NCBI RefSeq assembly: GCF_000002425.4
Contig: NC_037270.1
Span: 11,876,999 to 11,940,998, forward strand
Origin: Physcomitrium patens
Taxonomy: Eukaryota > Streptophyta > Bryopsida > Funariales > Funariaceae
Reading direction: 5' to 3'
DNA: 64,000 nt
Shown here: piece after piece, positions 1 to 13,140 of the stretch
Position numbering within the stretch: position 1 is the first letter of the stretch
Layout of the letters: each line of letters starts with the position of its first letter
The notes under the pieces: model-generated
What the model was told of the DNA's origin: nothing
The model's input: only the letters and a program-made list of their open reading frames with translations
Database searches by the model: none
Program-made: the position numbers and the translations under genes

Positions 1-1145
1 AATATTACCTTTTAGGCTATAGAAATTCTTTTATTGCCTTAGAAAGGCCATAAATTAATAAAAATAAGGTAGAAGAAATAAATAATTAATATGATTGATA
101 CTAAAATTGAATTAAAGGTATGATCAAGCTAAAAAATCCCTGAGATAGGTTGGATTGATACTTGAGGGTCAATTGTTTGTAAGACAAGGTCAAAATCAAA
201 TCTCAAGCTACTAACACAGTCACCTAGAGCAAAGCATGGAGGCATTTAGAAATTAGCAAGTAGATTAGAAGAACTAGCTTTAAGATTGTTGCAAGGGCAT
301 AAGGCTTATTTTTATAGGATTTGAAATGACTTTGAAATTGATGTTTCTAAGTTAGGATTTGTATTGATGACTTTGAATTTATGCAATACAATTAGAGTTA
401 GCACTCTTAGCTCATTTGTGCAATTGATATTATATCTATGATTCAAAATTTTATAATACTTAATTGATTGGATGTGCTAAGTGTGCATAAAATTTTGTGT
501 TAATCTAATGGTGTAATTGGAAGATATCTAGTTTTTGATACAAGAAGGTATATGAAGTTGGCAGTTTGAAGTTGGATAGAATTTCTATAATATTTGAAGA
601 TCTACTAGTTAAAATAAGGTGAAATTTGGCATGGTATTAAAAAAATTAAAGATCAAGCTATACACTAATTTTGAGCTGAAGTTAATTTTTGAACAAAGAA
701 AAATCGCTAATGGAACATTTACATCAACTTTTAAGTTGGCTTCTAAGTGACATCAGTGTGATTTTTTGGATGTTTTCTTACAATTTATAAGTTGGATAGG
801 GCTGAATTTTTCTAAGCATGTACAAGACTTATAGTGACATTTATGTGAAGAAATTTGCACCAAGTGAATGGTCAAATTAAGAATTATAACTTGTTAAAAC
901 TCACTGATTATGATTAGGGCTTGTAAAGAAAAATCAAAATTACCTAATTATGAAAGTAATAAAGCAATTGGAGTTTTTATATGGTTGAGGTTATTAAAAA
1001 GAGTATTTTTCAGCACTTTGTATTGGCTTTAAACACTTTTAAATTAAAATTTGAATTGCATTCTTCTTATATAGATGAAACCTATTAGAATTTCTTGGAT
1101 ACTTATAAAACTCTTTATCATCCACAACTACGTGTGTGAGTCCAA
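1..1145 (+). mobile_element. Fragment of LTR family D (cut by window edge)
   Basis: This stretch is similar along most of its length to the sequence at 40,150-40,903 plus 47,265-47,660, which is a solo LTR of about 1.3 kb (family D). Shared words include GGCAGTTTGA and TATTAGGATTTCTTGG-like runs. It is a diverged, old fossil whose left end lies outside the window and whose right end fades near 1,145. It has no coding content. Confidence 0.65.
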
Positions 1146-1899
1146 ATACCACCATTCTATGAAACTAGTGCTACACATTAAGTTTAAGATATAGAATAGA
1201 GAACTTCTAATTGTACAATTGCTAAATTAATTCAATTTTAGGTATTTATAATTTAATTTAACTTATTACCTTCCAAGCAATAGTTATTAATATTAATTAA
1301 TATTTATTATTATTATTATTATTAAATAAATTTAAATTTTATTTATTTATTTATTTATTTTAATATATACATATGAATATAAATTATGATAATAATAATT
1401 TATTTATTTACTCTAATATATAAAAATTATCATGTATATAGAAGAAAAAAATTAAAATTAAATTAAAATGAGAGTGAAAGTAGAAGATAAAGTAAAAATA
1501 AAATAAAAATAAAAAAATAAAAGATAAAAGTCGAAATAAGAATAAGTTAAAATAAATTAAAAGTTAAAATTTAGAAGTTAAAAGTAATGGTTAAATAAAA
1601 AGTTAGAACGTAAAGAATAAAAAGAAAAAAAACAAGATAAAGATAGAAAGAATTAACCTCAATTGTATTGTACTTGAAGGCAAGTAATCTTCTTCTATTC
1701 CAAAAAATTTTAAAAATTTGGATCAGCTATAAATTTGATACTTGCTTGCTTGCTTCGTTGAGAACCTAACTTGAAGAAGCTCCTGCTCCAAAAATGCTTG
1801 TAGCAATCTAATACTTGAGCTACAAGCAATGCCCCTTCAAAGTTGAATAATTGGAATTGCCATAGTAGCCTACTCTTCTTTACTTGGAAATTTATTAAA
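1146..1899. other. AT-rich non-coding stretch with simple repeats
   Basis: No credible gene. It contains short ATT and TTTA microsatellites at about 1,295-1,360 and purine-rich A/G runs at 1,440-1,660. A weak GCTTGCTTGC run lies near 1,743. Confidence 0.5.
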
Positions 1900-2245
1900 A
1901 TTTTTATACAAATTGTATGGAATCCACTTCTAAAATATTCTAAAATGGTGATTATTTAATAGAATCTATCATTAAAGATATTCTACAAAGTTCCAAGATA
2001 TTTAGATAAAGTATAAATAAGACTATCTGAGGCTATTTGGGACATTAGGTCAGGTATGGCTTCAGTTCCTTCCTCCAAGTAAAGTTTGGTTTGTATTTGT
2101 CTTTCATGTTTTATTTTGTTTAATTTTCTTCAGTTTTCTTCTATTCAGTTTTGTTCTAGTCCATTTTATCCTACTTTGTGATAGAATTTATATTACTATA
2201 GATTGGAAGGATTTTAGATCTTTAAGAGAATTCGATCCCATTTCA
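1900..2245 (+). mobile_element. LTR fragment, family III
   Basis: Resembles the reverse complement of the LTR at 51,136-51,526. Shared words include AAAGTTTGGTTT and TCCATTTTATCCTACTT. It is an isolated, diverged LTR piece without internal region, and its ends are approximate. Confidence 0.6.
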
Positions 2246-3604
2246 AAGAATATAAGAATAAAACTCATCCTTTAATCCAAATTATAAGATGGCCTTAATT
2301 AAAAAATATATATAATTAGTAGTGTAAAGTAAAAGAATCAAATAATAAGAAATAAAGAAAAAAAATACAAAATAAGTGAAAGAGTTGCAATTAAATAATT
2401 ATATATTATAAAACTAGCTAGAGTTTGTTAATTATATTTTTATCTAATAAAAAATTTAAAATAAAAAAATATATATTTTTAAATAAGTAATTTTTTATAT
2501 TTTTTTAATAAAAAATAAGAATTTATCATAAATAATTATGGCAATCAAAAGAAAAAAATTAAGTAATAAAAAATTTAAATGAATAATTTTTTTCAAAGAT
2601 AACTTGTTTAACAAATTAAGAATTTGAGCCTCACTAAGGTTCACAAGTAGCATACATTGATATCTTAGAGAGGCCTCAAGGCTTTAGTCTTATCGTCCTA
2701 CCTACATCCAAAGTGCTACAATCCATATGGAACTTGTGCACCTTCATTCCTACAAGTTTTATATTAGTTGTTAGTCATTCTATTTTTTATAAGTAAAATT
2801 AATTTTTTAAAATTTTTGACTTTATCATAGTATTTAAAAACATCCAAATAGCTTAAGCACCTTATATGGCCTTCATATCTTATTCTATTTCTTCATAATG
2901 GCCTTCTAATGTGGTAAAAATTATTTTTTAAAAGTCTTAAAAGATTGTTCTAAAGCATCTAATAAAATTCTAAATAAATCCTACTTAAATTCTAAAAAAA
3001 TATATAATACTTTTATAGTAATATTATTAGTTTAAGGCTATATTTTTTCACTTTTTATTTTTTAGAGAAATATAATCAATTTAAATAAATCAATAATCCT
3101 AATTTTTATATAAATGATTTTTAAAAAATTAAAAATAAATCCTTCACATATTTCTTTTATTTGCTTATTTAAATTTATAGGTTTTTTTATAAGTAATATA
3201 TTTGAATAGAATACCAATGTAGATATTGGTCTCAATAATTGAATTTTAATTTCTACACTGAAAAAAAATATTAAACCAACTAAGATATTTGCCATTAAGA
3301 CTTATTAAGATTCAATTTATATGTTTTTTTCTCTAATAAAACTTTAATAAGTTATAAACCCTTTTAGATTCTAATAAATACATAAATAATAAAAATCTTC
3401 TTTAATCTTTATAATTTTATATTTAAAAATTTTAAAACTATACTTTTAATTATTTTGTCAATTTAAATTATTAATAGAGCTCATAGAGAGCTTCAAATTT
3501 TTTATGGTACCGTATTAATGGTATAATGTATAATATTACATATTAGATAGTATAATTATTACTTGATTAAGCAAGAAGCATTTATTAATTTTTATCTTAA
3601 TAAT
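2246..3604. other. AT-rich non-coding stretch
   Basis: Very AT-rich with many poly-A and poly-T tracts. The longest open frames are short, of low complexity and unlike any family I know. I see no gene. Confidence 0.5.
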
Positions 3605-3970
3605 AGAAGTAGAATATGCAAATTTGGTTGTTGTATCAACAAAGACTTTGTGACTTTGTAAAATATTAAGAAATTATGACATTCTCAAGCCAAAGAAGAT
3701 CTTCATTTATAAAAATAACTATATCACTATTATTTTTGTTAAGAATCAAGCATATCATGGTCTTACAAAGCATTGGAATGTGGAATATCATTTTATCAAG
3801 CAATATGTAAAGAAAAGACAAAAAGGATTGAAATATTATTCTATGAAGCAAATAACAATACATATCTTTATGAAACATCTTTTTAAAAATAAGTTTGTAG
3901 CTTACAAAGATATATTAGATTTTATTTCAATAAAAATTTGTGTTCCACTTTGTCAAGAAGAGAGATAAAT
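3605..3970 (+). mobile_element. Ty1/copia RNase H scrap (fossil)
   Basis: The translated text follows the end of copia-type polyproteins: a stretch ending HGLTKHWNVEYHFIKQYV corresponds to the family's SKHID..YHFIRE..V motif at the end of RNase H, followed by the usual tail. Only this end is recognisable. It is broken and old, with no LTRs seen beside it, and is the only Ty1/copia trace I found in a window otherwise dominated by Ty3/gypsy. Confidence 0.65.
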
Positions 3971-4338
3971 AAAATTACAAGCAAAGTATTGTAAACTTAG
4001 ACTTGTTTCAATATATTATTAGGCTTCAATAGATATAATTTTTATTTTAATGCACATGTGATTGATTATCTTGTTGTTCTTAATACTCATATTGCTAAAG
4101 CCAATATTTTATTAATAAATATGTACCTTATTAAAAGAACCAATTAAAAATAAATAAATATTTTATAAATTAAATTAGATTTATATAAGATGAAATGAAA
4201 TTAATTTTTTAAATTTTAAATATATTAATAAATATGAATTTTTTCCAAAAATTCAAATATCTTACTTAAAATTTTATTAATAAGTATAAATTTCTATTAA
4301 ATCTTGATTTAGTTTAGATAAAATTAAAAATTTTGAAC

Positions 4339-4388
<50 letters not shown>

Positions 4389-4976
4389 TAAACTTCTTTA
4401 TTAATTTATTAATCAATTATATTTTATTTTAAGAAGAATAATTTAAAAAATATCAATAAGATAATTAAAAAATTTAAAGAATAAACTTCTAATAAAAAAA
4501 ATAGTGAATTTTAAAAATAAAAAATATTATGGTTCAAAAATAGCCACGATTAAAAAGAAGATGAATAAATCGAAAGAATTAAAAAAATATTTCTACCATA
4601 AATCTTTAATATTTTTATCACATGATGTAGCACAAATCGTTTATTTATGCAACTACTATATGCAGTTGTTCGAAAGATGTCTTGAAACATGAGCATGAAC
4701 ATATAAAGATATGCTCTAAAGCCACAAAATCTCTATATTTATGTCTATTATTCATTTTAAATCTATCAACCCTAAAATCCCTAGTTGGTAAGTTGTGATT
4801 GCAAATACATGGCAATTGCGCTAAAGAAATATGTATAAGTGTCATTAGAAGACTTACACATTACACAACAACAAATAATATATGCCATTACTAATAAAAT
4901 TACCAAATTTTTGGTTGGTAATTATAAGTAAGAAAATATACATTCCACACATCTTATAACACATCTTCTTTACTAA
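3971..4976. other. AT-rich non-coding stretch
   Basis: No gene seen. It contains the TA microsatellite at 4,342-4,384 and ends at the target duplication of the following chromovirus. Confidence 0.5.
4342..4384. repeat. (TA)n microsatellite
   Basis: About 21 uninterrupted TA dinucleotides. Confidence 0.95.
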
Positions 4977-4981
4977 ATTGG

Positions 4982-5541
4982 TGTCAAGGACATGAATCTC
5001 AAAGAAAGAGAATCTCCAATACACTCTTCTATCACTAAAGAAAAGTAGAAAGTCACTCAAAAGGTGATGTAATAAAAACTAGAATGGCTATTGCCATAAA
5101 CAAGAAGATTAGAAAGTCTTGAAACAAGACTAAGACTAGAAAGATGTTGACAAGAGTGAAGAAGGCTTCACTCTTGCCTCCATATATACTATCTAACTAA
5201 AAGCTACGTGGCCATGTCCTATAAGACCTCCAACATGTGTTGACTTTGCTAGCCACATGTCTTATCTTACAAGGCAAGTTATCTATATATGTGTCACGTA
5301 GTTGGCTTGTTCCACAAGCTACTACACAGAGATAACTTTTTCCTTAAGCTACCAATATATGGTTAGCTTTTTGGCCAAGTTTCTAACCTACAAACACATC
5401 TAAAGTCAAAACCGTATCCATGAAGCTTGTAGAAAGCTCTTAGGAAGCTTTTCTAGAAGACTTTATGAAATTATTCTATATTTACCTACTTTTACTTAAT
5501 CATATAAGTAACTATTGAGATAAATGTATATGTTCGTGAAA
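4982..5541 (-). repeat. 3' LTR of chromovirus A
   Basis: Pairs with 10,185-10,774. On the plus strand it starts TGTCAAGG, next to the ATTGG duplication. It contains a TATA-like run near 5,181-5,190 and an inverted repeat based on CAAGAGTGAAG near 5,151. Confidence 0.88.
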
Positions 5542-8500
5542 TTATCCTCTCTTTTAGGGATGAGTTCCATGAAGAGCGATCTTTATATATTGAGAAAATC
5601 CAAGATACGACAAAATATATTTGCTACATACTCCAATCTTTGCCCTCTTCGAAGATGGTTGATAGGTCTTCTCAACCATCTATAGTGTCCCATACTAGGG
5701 CGAGAAGACCACCCTCTTATTTAATCATTGTTGAGGCCTTCGTAACTTCCTTCAAATAAAATATTTGAAACACCGCCAGGAGTTGTTCCTATCTCTAATA
5801 AAATCACTAAACATCAGGAGTCTCTTCGAAAGTCATGATACTAAACACATTATATCTCGCCATCTATTCGAGGAAGGACATGTCATTCTTGAAGATCTTT
5901 ATCTCAATTCTATTATCTTAAGGGTTGTAACAATCGCAATGTCTCATCTGATAAGTCTACAAATGAAAGCTCTTGAATTGAATCAGCTGGTTGTTGGTGC
6001 TCCATCTCATCACAAATACACAAAAGCTATAATGAAAGATAGAAGGTAGAATGTTATTTTCCTTTGATCTTGTTTTTTTTATAGCAAAGGTTTGTTATTT
6101 TTCATCTTAATTTTGATGGATGTCGTTGATGAAAGACTTCAACTTTCTTTACTGAATTTACAAGATTCTTTGATGGCTTCCATGTGCGTTCACTAATATC
6201 ATATCCGTGCCAATGAACAAGATATTCCAACCTATTTTGGTGCGATCTTGAGTCTAAGACTTCTTCCACCTCAAATTCTTAGTTATTATCCACTTCTATA
6301 GGAGGAGGTGGCATATGTCTTCTTCTCAAGATATTCATTGTCTTATACGGCTCCAGAAGAGACATGTAATATATATGATAGATCTTCATAGACTTTGGTA
6401 GATTTATTCGATAGGCAACAAGATTGATTTGTTCACAAATAGAAAAAGGTCTCAGCCTACGATAATCTAATTTATCACAAGGACAAGTAGTCTTGATATT
6501 ACAACGAAGTAACCATACCTTATCACCCATATTATATTGTGATTGCTCCTTGCAAAGGCATATGTGTTGGACTTTTGTCATTCTTAAGCTTCCTTTAATT
6601 GTATCTTCATTGTTGTATGTAGCTCTGATAAGCGATTTGCTAAATCTTTTATTGCAAGATTATCAACTTTTGAAAAGTCAAAAGTATCAAGATGTAGATG
6701 ATAACTATAATTGGCAAAGAAAGGTGTTTGTTGAATAGAAGAATGTATCAAATTATTATATGTAAACTCTGCCAATGGTAAAAGAATTATCCACTCATCT
6801 TGATGATAGTTGATGATACATTTCAAATATTGCTCCAAAACTTGATTTACCCGTTTCATTTGTCCATCAATTTGAGGATGAAAAGTTGAAAAAAGCTTTA
6901 TATTTACCTTTAAAATCTTCAATAGGATTTCCCAGAATCTTGATATAAAATGAGTTCTCCTACCCAATATAATATCCTTTGATAATCCATGATAGCAATA
7001 GATATTATCAATGAAAAGCTTAGTTGTTTCTTTACCTATGATAGATTTTGTGTATGGTACAAAATGTGCCATCTTAATAAAATGATCTACTATCACGAAT
7101 ATAGAGTCATAAGAACTTGAGATTGAAAGATCCATGATGAAATCCATAGAAATAGAAGACCATCGTTGTTCTGGAATTGATAACGGCTGAAGAAGTCTGT
7201 AAAGTCGATGACGAAGAGTTTTTGACCTTGAGCAAATATTACAAGTTTGTACAAAAACTTTGACTGCCTTCCACATTTGCGGCCACCAAAAATCCCTGGA
7301 TATTAGTTCCAAAGTTTTATTGTATCCAAAATATTTTGTTGCTGGAAAGTCACGATGAGCTTGAAGAACACGTAATTGAGCTTCACTTTTTAGAACATAT
7401 AGGCATCCTTCAAAATATAATAGATTATTCTTGAATTCAAACTAGGAAGTATCATGGTACAGAAATAAACTCCTTCTTTATAGCATCAAATGATGCTTTT
7501 GCTTCTTTATTCCACTCAAGTTTGTCTTTACAAGTCAAATGTGTAAGTGGAGCTGCAACTTGAAAAAATTCTTAATGAAGATTCGATAGTAATTAGCAAA
7601 GCCCAAAAAGCATTACACATCTCATATTATTCTAAGAATCTTCTAATTTATGATAGTTTGAACTTTCTTGGAATCCATCATAAGGCCTTCATTGAAAATG
7701 ATGTATTCTAAAAAATCAACTTGAATAGTGTGGAATATACACTTTTCCAACTTGGCATATAATCCTGCATCTCTAAGTTTCTATAACATGCGACGAACAT
7801 GAAGGTCATGTTCTTATGTGTTCTTAGAGTAGATTAGAATGTCATCTAAATAGAAAATAATAGAATCATCTAAAAATTCACAAAAAATATCATTCATAAG
7901 ATGTTGAAAAGCGGCCGATATATTTATAAATCCAAAAGGCATGACATTATATTCAAAACGTCGATACTTAGTTTGAAAAGCAGTCTTCCATTCATCTCCT
8001 TCTATGATACGAACTAAGTTATATGCTCCTCGTAGATCTATTTTGATATAAATCATTGCTTGATTGAGTTGGTCAAGAAGTCCTAAAATCAAAGGCAAAG
8101 GATACCTATTTTTGATGGTGATCTTATTGAGTCCTCGATAATCCACACACATTCGCAAAGATTTATCTTTCTTCTTCACAAATAAGATAGAAGCCCTGGT
8201 TGGAAATTTAGAATGGCATATGAAGTTCTTTGCCAAATTCTTATCAATGTATTCCTTTAATGCAGCCAATTCATTCTGCGATAAGCTATAGATTGGTCAG
8301 AATGGTGGTTGAGCTCTTTCTTATATATCAATTGAACAATCATAAGATTGATGCTCGGGAAGAATATTTACATTTTTCTTTTCAAAAACATCTTGGAATT
8401 CTTGATATTGGTTAGGAATACCAGTCAACGTTGTTTCACCATTAGAAATGGATGTAGTATATATAGCAAAAAATGATCCTTCTTTTGCAGCATAAATGAA

Positions 8501-10184
8501 AGCTTTTGTACCTACTAATAAAGGTTTGGATGTACTAGACTTACGTACTTCTACTTTACTAATAAGATCTTGGATTATACTATCACAAAAGTTAAGGTTA
8601 CGAGAAATCCAATCTATTTGAGGGTTATATTTTTCTAGCCATGATAATCCTAAAATAACCAGATTAGAGGGAGGTTTTATTACATTAAATACTATTATAT
8701 TGTTATGATCTTTAATTGCTATATCTAAAGGAATAGTTTCATGGATAACATTTCAAGAAGATAATGAACGACCATCTATGACTTCTACATGTATGGATTT
8801 AACTTTCTTCACTAAAGATACTTTTTGATTTTTGGCAAAATCTTTGTCTATAAAACATGCTGAGGCTCCTGAATCTAACAAAGCAAAGACTTTGTGATTA
8901 TTAGGTCCTAAATATACTTCTATTATAAAATAAGATGAGAGGTCCGAGGAGAAGATAAGACTTTTATTAGGTATTATACATGATTCCAGCCGCACGGTTC
9001 CTATTGTAGTTGAAGAAACTCGTTTTTCGACACATTATCTTCTTTGGTAATTATGCTCCTCATTTTATAATTGTGTTGCTTCTTTAGCCAATGTTGAGCA
9101 GTGTATTTAGCTTCTCTACAATATAAACACAATCCCTCTTGGCGATGTCGAGTCTTTTTCTGCTTTGTGAGAGGTTTAAAACATATCATATCAATTTGCA
9201 TTGATTTTGGCTTTGACAAATACGTTTTAAAAAACTTGGGAGCTATCGCCATTACGTGACTTATTCCTCTCTAACCAAATCTTTTTTCTTGACATCTTTC
9301 AAATAAATGATTGTCACATGCAATGGCTTGAGTAATAAATTATTTCAAAGATTCTACTTTTGGCATTGTTAATAACAAATCTTTGACGCTATCCTTTAAC
9401 CCATATCAAAATTGGTTGATAAGTGCTTTGTCGTTCTAGTCCACATTGCAAGCAAGGTTTTGGAATTCAGCAACATATATAGTGGCTGATCGTGATCCTT
9501 ATCGTAAGGATAAAAGCTTGGTCTCTACTACTCGTTCTCCATCACTTTCTGTCAATGTGGTCGTAAATACTTGTAGGAATGAATTCAAATCATAAAAGAG
9601 TCGTGAATCTTTTTCAATTAAAGGTGCAAACCAAAAGAGAACACTTCTTGATAGTAGTGTGTATATGAATCTGACTTGGATAAATTCATCAAGATATTGA
9701 AAAGAGTGCAATCTTAGATAGAGCTTGACTTGTTGGAAAATCCTTGAAATTTTGATCTTGTTCTATCAAACTTCTCAAACATACTAATCCTTATCCCTGT
9801 CATATTTGTAGAAGAAAAACTCCCTGGATTTGGTTGTGACGTTGATCTACTTGCTTCTTTCAATTGCACAATTTCTTGCCGCAGACTCTGAACTTCTTCC
9901 ATAAGCATAGGCATAGTACTTCCATAATTCACGTTGGAAATACGTGAGAGTTCTACTCTTCGAGTGTTGACAAGCTCATGAAGATCTGTCATAGTTGCAA
10001 ATCTATTCTCACTTCTGTTGAGAGTAGCATCCATAATCTTTCCTTCCATAGACAACTCAAACAAATTCAAAAGTTAAATTAGAGGACGCTAATCTGTAAC
10101 CTCTAAAAACAAAACAATAGAAGTGGAGTAATCTACTCACTTCTAAAACAAGATAGAAACAATATGTTAGCACTCTTGTCAAAC

Positions 10185-10774
10185 TATCAAAGACATGAAT
10201 TTCGAAGAAAGAGAATCCTCAATACACTCTTCTATCATTGAAGAGAACTAAAAAGTCACTCAAAAGGTGATGTAATAAAAACTAGAATGGCTATTGCCAA
10301 AAACAAGAAGACTAGAAAGTCTTGAAACAAGACTAAGACTACAAAGGCGTTGACAAGAGTGAAGAAGGCTTCACTCTTACCTCCATATATACTATCTAAC
10401 TAAAAGCTACATAGCGATGTCCTATATGACCTCCAACATGTGTTGACTTTTCTAGCCACATGTCTTCTCTTGCAAGGCAAGTTATCTATATATGCGCCAC
10501 ATAGTTGGCTTGTTCCACAAGCTACTACACAAAGATAACTTGTTCCACAAGCTACTACACAAAGATAACTTGTTCCACAAGCTACCAATACATGGTTAGC
10601 TTTTTGGCCAAGTTTCTAACCTACAAACACATCTAAAGTCAAAATCGTCTCTGTAAAGCTTCTAGGAAGCTTCTAGGAAGCTTTTCTAAAAGTCTTTATG
10701 AAATTATTCTATATTTATCTACTTCTACTTAATCGTATAAGTAACTATTGAAGTAAATATATATGTCTATGACA
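10185..10774 (-). repeat. 5' LTR of chromovirus A
   Basis: Pairs with 4,982-5,541 but is about 30 bp longer because of an extra tandem unit. It ends in TGACA on the plus strand, next to ATTGG. Confidence 0.88.
10510..10588. repeat. 30-bp tandem repeat inside the LTR
   Basis: The 30-bp unit beginning CTTGTTCCACAAGCTACTAC occurs about two and a half times here. The sister LTR near 5,304-5,345 has one unit fewer. The unit contains the palindromic core CTTGTTCCACAAG, which recurs singly in other family I LTRs (near 38,120-38,160 and 57,010-57,065). Confidence 0.85.
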
Positions 10775-10779
10775 ATTGG

Positions 10780-12240
10780 TTAGATAAGTGTTGATGTAAG
10801 CAATCAAGTTATTGAAGCAATATTATGAGCTTTTGGTATAAGCAACAGCCAACAATTTATTATAGCTATGCTATAATATTTTTTGCAATATGATGGATCT
10901 TCCTTGCACCTATAAAATAATAAGAGTGGCAATTGATGGTATCAATGATCTTATATTGGTGCATCAAAATTGGCATTTAAATGAAGTGAAGATTGTATAT
11001 GTTGCTATGTTATATAATGTCATGTTATATAATGATAACTACAACAAGATTAAATAATTCCAATAGCACTTGTGTATATTGGAAGAAAAGTACTTGTTAT
11101 GATTATTAACTCAACAAATAGTAGTATGTGCACAAATAAAAAATTGCAATATAAGAAAGATCTTGGTGATTACTAATCCACATCTAAAAAAGCCAAAGAA
11201 TAGGCCAATGGAAGCAAAGAATAAAGCTAAGTTATTAACAACATACAAGCTATTTGCATTTGAACTTGCTATATTTTGATAATTGTAATAGCATTGGCTA
11301 TGATAAACAAACATGCCATAGCAAAGCAAACAAGGATTAGAATTAATATTGCCACTTTTGTAGAAGCATTGTATTGCAAGTATTCAAGATATATTAACAA
11401 ACAAAAATTGTAATTTTTATGTCATTGATTTTTTTGCTCTTCATTACAAGCTCAAGCTTTGAATAGTTTTTGATATTAGTTTGTGTAAATTTAATTTAAT
11501 ACATTAAAGATAAAAGAAAAATTTGGAAGAATTTGCTTCATATAGATGGTAAGAGAAGTACCATCATATTATAGTTACAACTTAATTGGCAAGTTAATTA
11601 ATTTGCATCATTGACAAACTAAATCTTTACACAAAAATATGTCATTTTGGCAACAATTGCATTTAAATGATTTGTTATTATATTAGATGACAAAGGCAAT
11701 ACCACTATATATGTGTTGTATAATACAACCATTAGCAACAAGGAGATTTACATGCTTTAAGTTGAGAAAATCCATTGGCAATTCAAATTACTTTAGTGTA
11801 ATGTCTCTTTGTCTCCAATCAAACCTCAATGGCTTCACCAAGAAAAATCAAGGAGAAAAATATTTGTTGACCAAAGCTCTAACAAACAAGCTACAAACTT
11901 GGTGCTAATCAATAAATATTGTTGTATACATATTGATAACAAATATTGAATTATTGGAAGAATATTAGGTGTTGGTAGAAGTGGAGTGAAGGAATGACAT
12001 ATTATAATGGAATTTAGCATTGTCAAGCAACATCTTGGGGTAGAAATAGCTAGAATATGGTGTAGAAATACTAAGTTTCTATATTTGTCAGAATCAAAAG
12101 TTTAGTGTTTTATCAGACAAAATTTTGAGTTAATAATACATTATTTAAGACAGCATTGTTGTTAAAGGTTGCTAATTATTTAGATACTCATTACTTTCAC
12201 ATATTAATCTTACCTATTAAAATGTAATTTTGTTTTTGAA
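10780..12240. other. AT-rich non-coding stretch
   Basis: Between the chromovirus and gene island 1. No open frame with family features and no clear repeat. Many words such as GGCAATT and TTTGCAT recur irregularly. Nothing further is supported. Confidence 0.4.
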
Positions 12241-13140
12241 GTAAATATTTAGTTACGAACTTTGTTCTTTGAACATTGAATAAGCGATTGATTGCCATTT
12301 CTTTGGCCATCCCCACACCTGCTTTCTTGTAAAAAACAAGTGTCCAGATAAAATGGCTTTAAATATGAAATTCCAAATGCATCATTTGGACATACATGTA
12401 TAGCTGTGAATGTGTTTGACAACCCTGCGCTCATTTGGGATATGGTCAAGGAGAGGAATGAGTTTTGATTATAAATTTTTCTAAAAACAGGATTCAAGGG
12501 CTCCTGAAGCAAGCTTCACAGATCTTACAATATTTATCAGCTTAGCAAAATGCGTTTGAGCTTCAGGGCAGGTGCCACACCTATCAGAATCAAAGATGAA
12601 GCTATACTAACAGAACAAGTGCAATGCTCAATAGAATTCCTTCAAATATGACCGCTCAATCTAGTGATCCACAATACGAAGAAAATTCAAGAAGGGAGTC
12701 ATGATGATTGCCAAAGCATATCTACCGACAGAAATTTCCAACAGCACCAACATAAAGATACTTAACAAAACTCTGAAGAAAACGCTTTTTAATGAAGGCC
12801 CAGTTCATAAAAACAAATGTACTGAGATTGAATTGGTTAGGAATTATTGACAATGAGAGTGAGATAGGTGATGAAACAAGAGAATGTGGAATACAAATGA
12901 CACATTTTGAGTGTTACTCTATGGTCAGTGGCGAAGTTCTAGGAGTGACAAGATGATTACTTGTAGATGGTGTACTTCGAATACTAGATACTGCCGCTGT
13001 GAAGGATTGGAACACGGGATGGAAGCTCCTGACCTGCATGCTGCAATCAAGGGTCCGGTCCTGCAGAGAACAAGGACCAAGAGTAGAACTTGGTGAATAA
13101 CCTCAGGAGAGAGTTGTGGGTGATCTCTCATTGCGGCTAA
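12241..13140 (-). other. Probable 3' UTR and flank of the 13.1-14.9 kb gene
   Basis: Composition shifts here from AT-rich to mixed, and the region lies directly downstream of the minus-strand stop codon at 13,141-13,143. Short open frames on both strands have no family features. Where the transcript ends is unknown. Confidence 0.4.

Larger units (their letters stand above)
4982..10774 (-). mobile_element. Chromovirus A (Ty3/gypsy, family I), full-length fossil
   Basis: A complete-length Ty3/gypsy chromovirus read on the minus strand, flanked by the 5-bp target duplication ATTGG (4,977-4,981 and 10,775-10,779). Parts in element order: 5' LTR 10,185-10,774; gag about 9,000-10,080, with a CxxC zinc-knuckle-like stretch; protease about 8,750-9,000 (LLDSGAS); reverse transcriptase about 7,800-8,300 ([10 protein letters not shown]); RNase H; integrase about 6,580-7,320; chromodomain near 6,150-6,300; an extra reading frame about 5,560-6,050; 3' LTR 4,982-5,541. 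It is heavily broken, by more than ten changes. The LTRs differ by roughly 8% by eye, so it is clearly older than the copy at 40.9 kb. Confidence 0.9.

Noticed and set aside
10400-10588. Minus-strand open frame with repeated CGTSYLCVVA
   Set aside because: Produced by the 30-bp tandem repeat in the LTR of chromovirus A.
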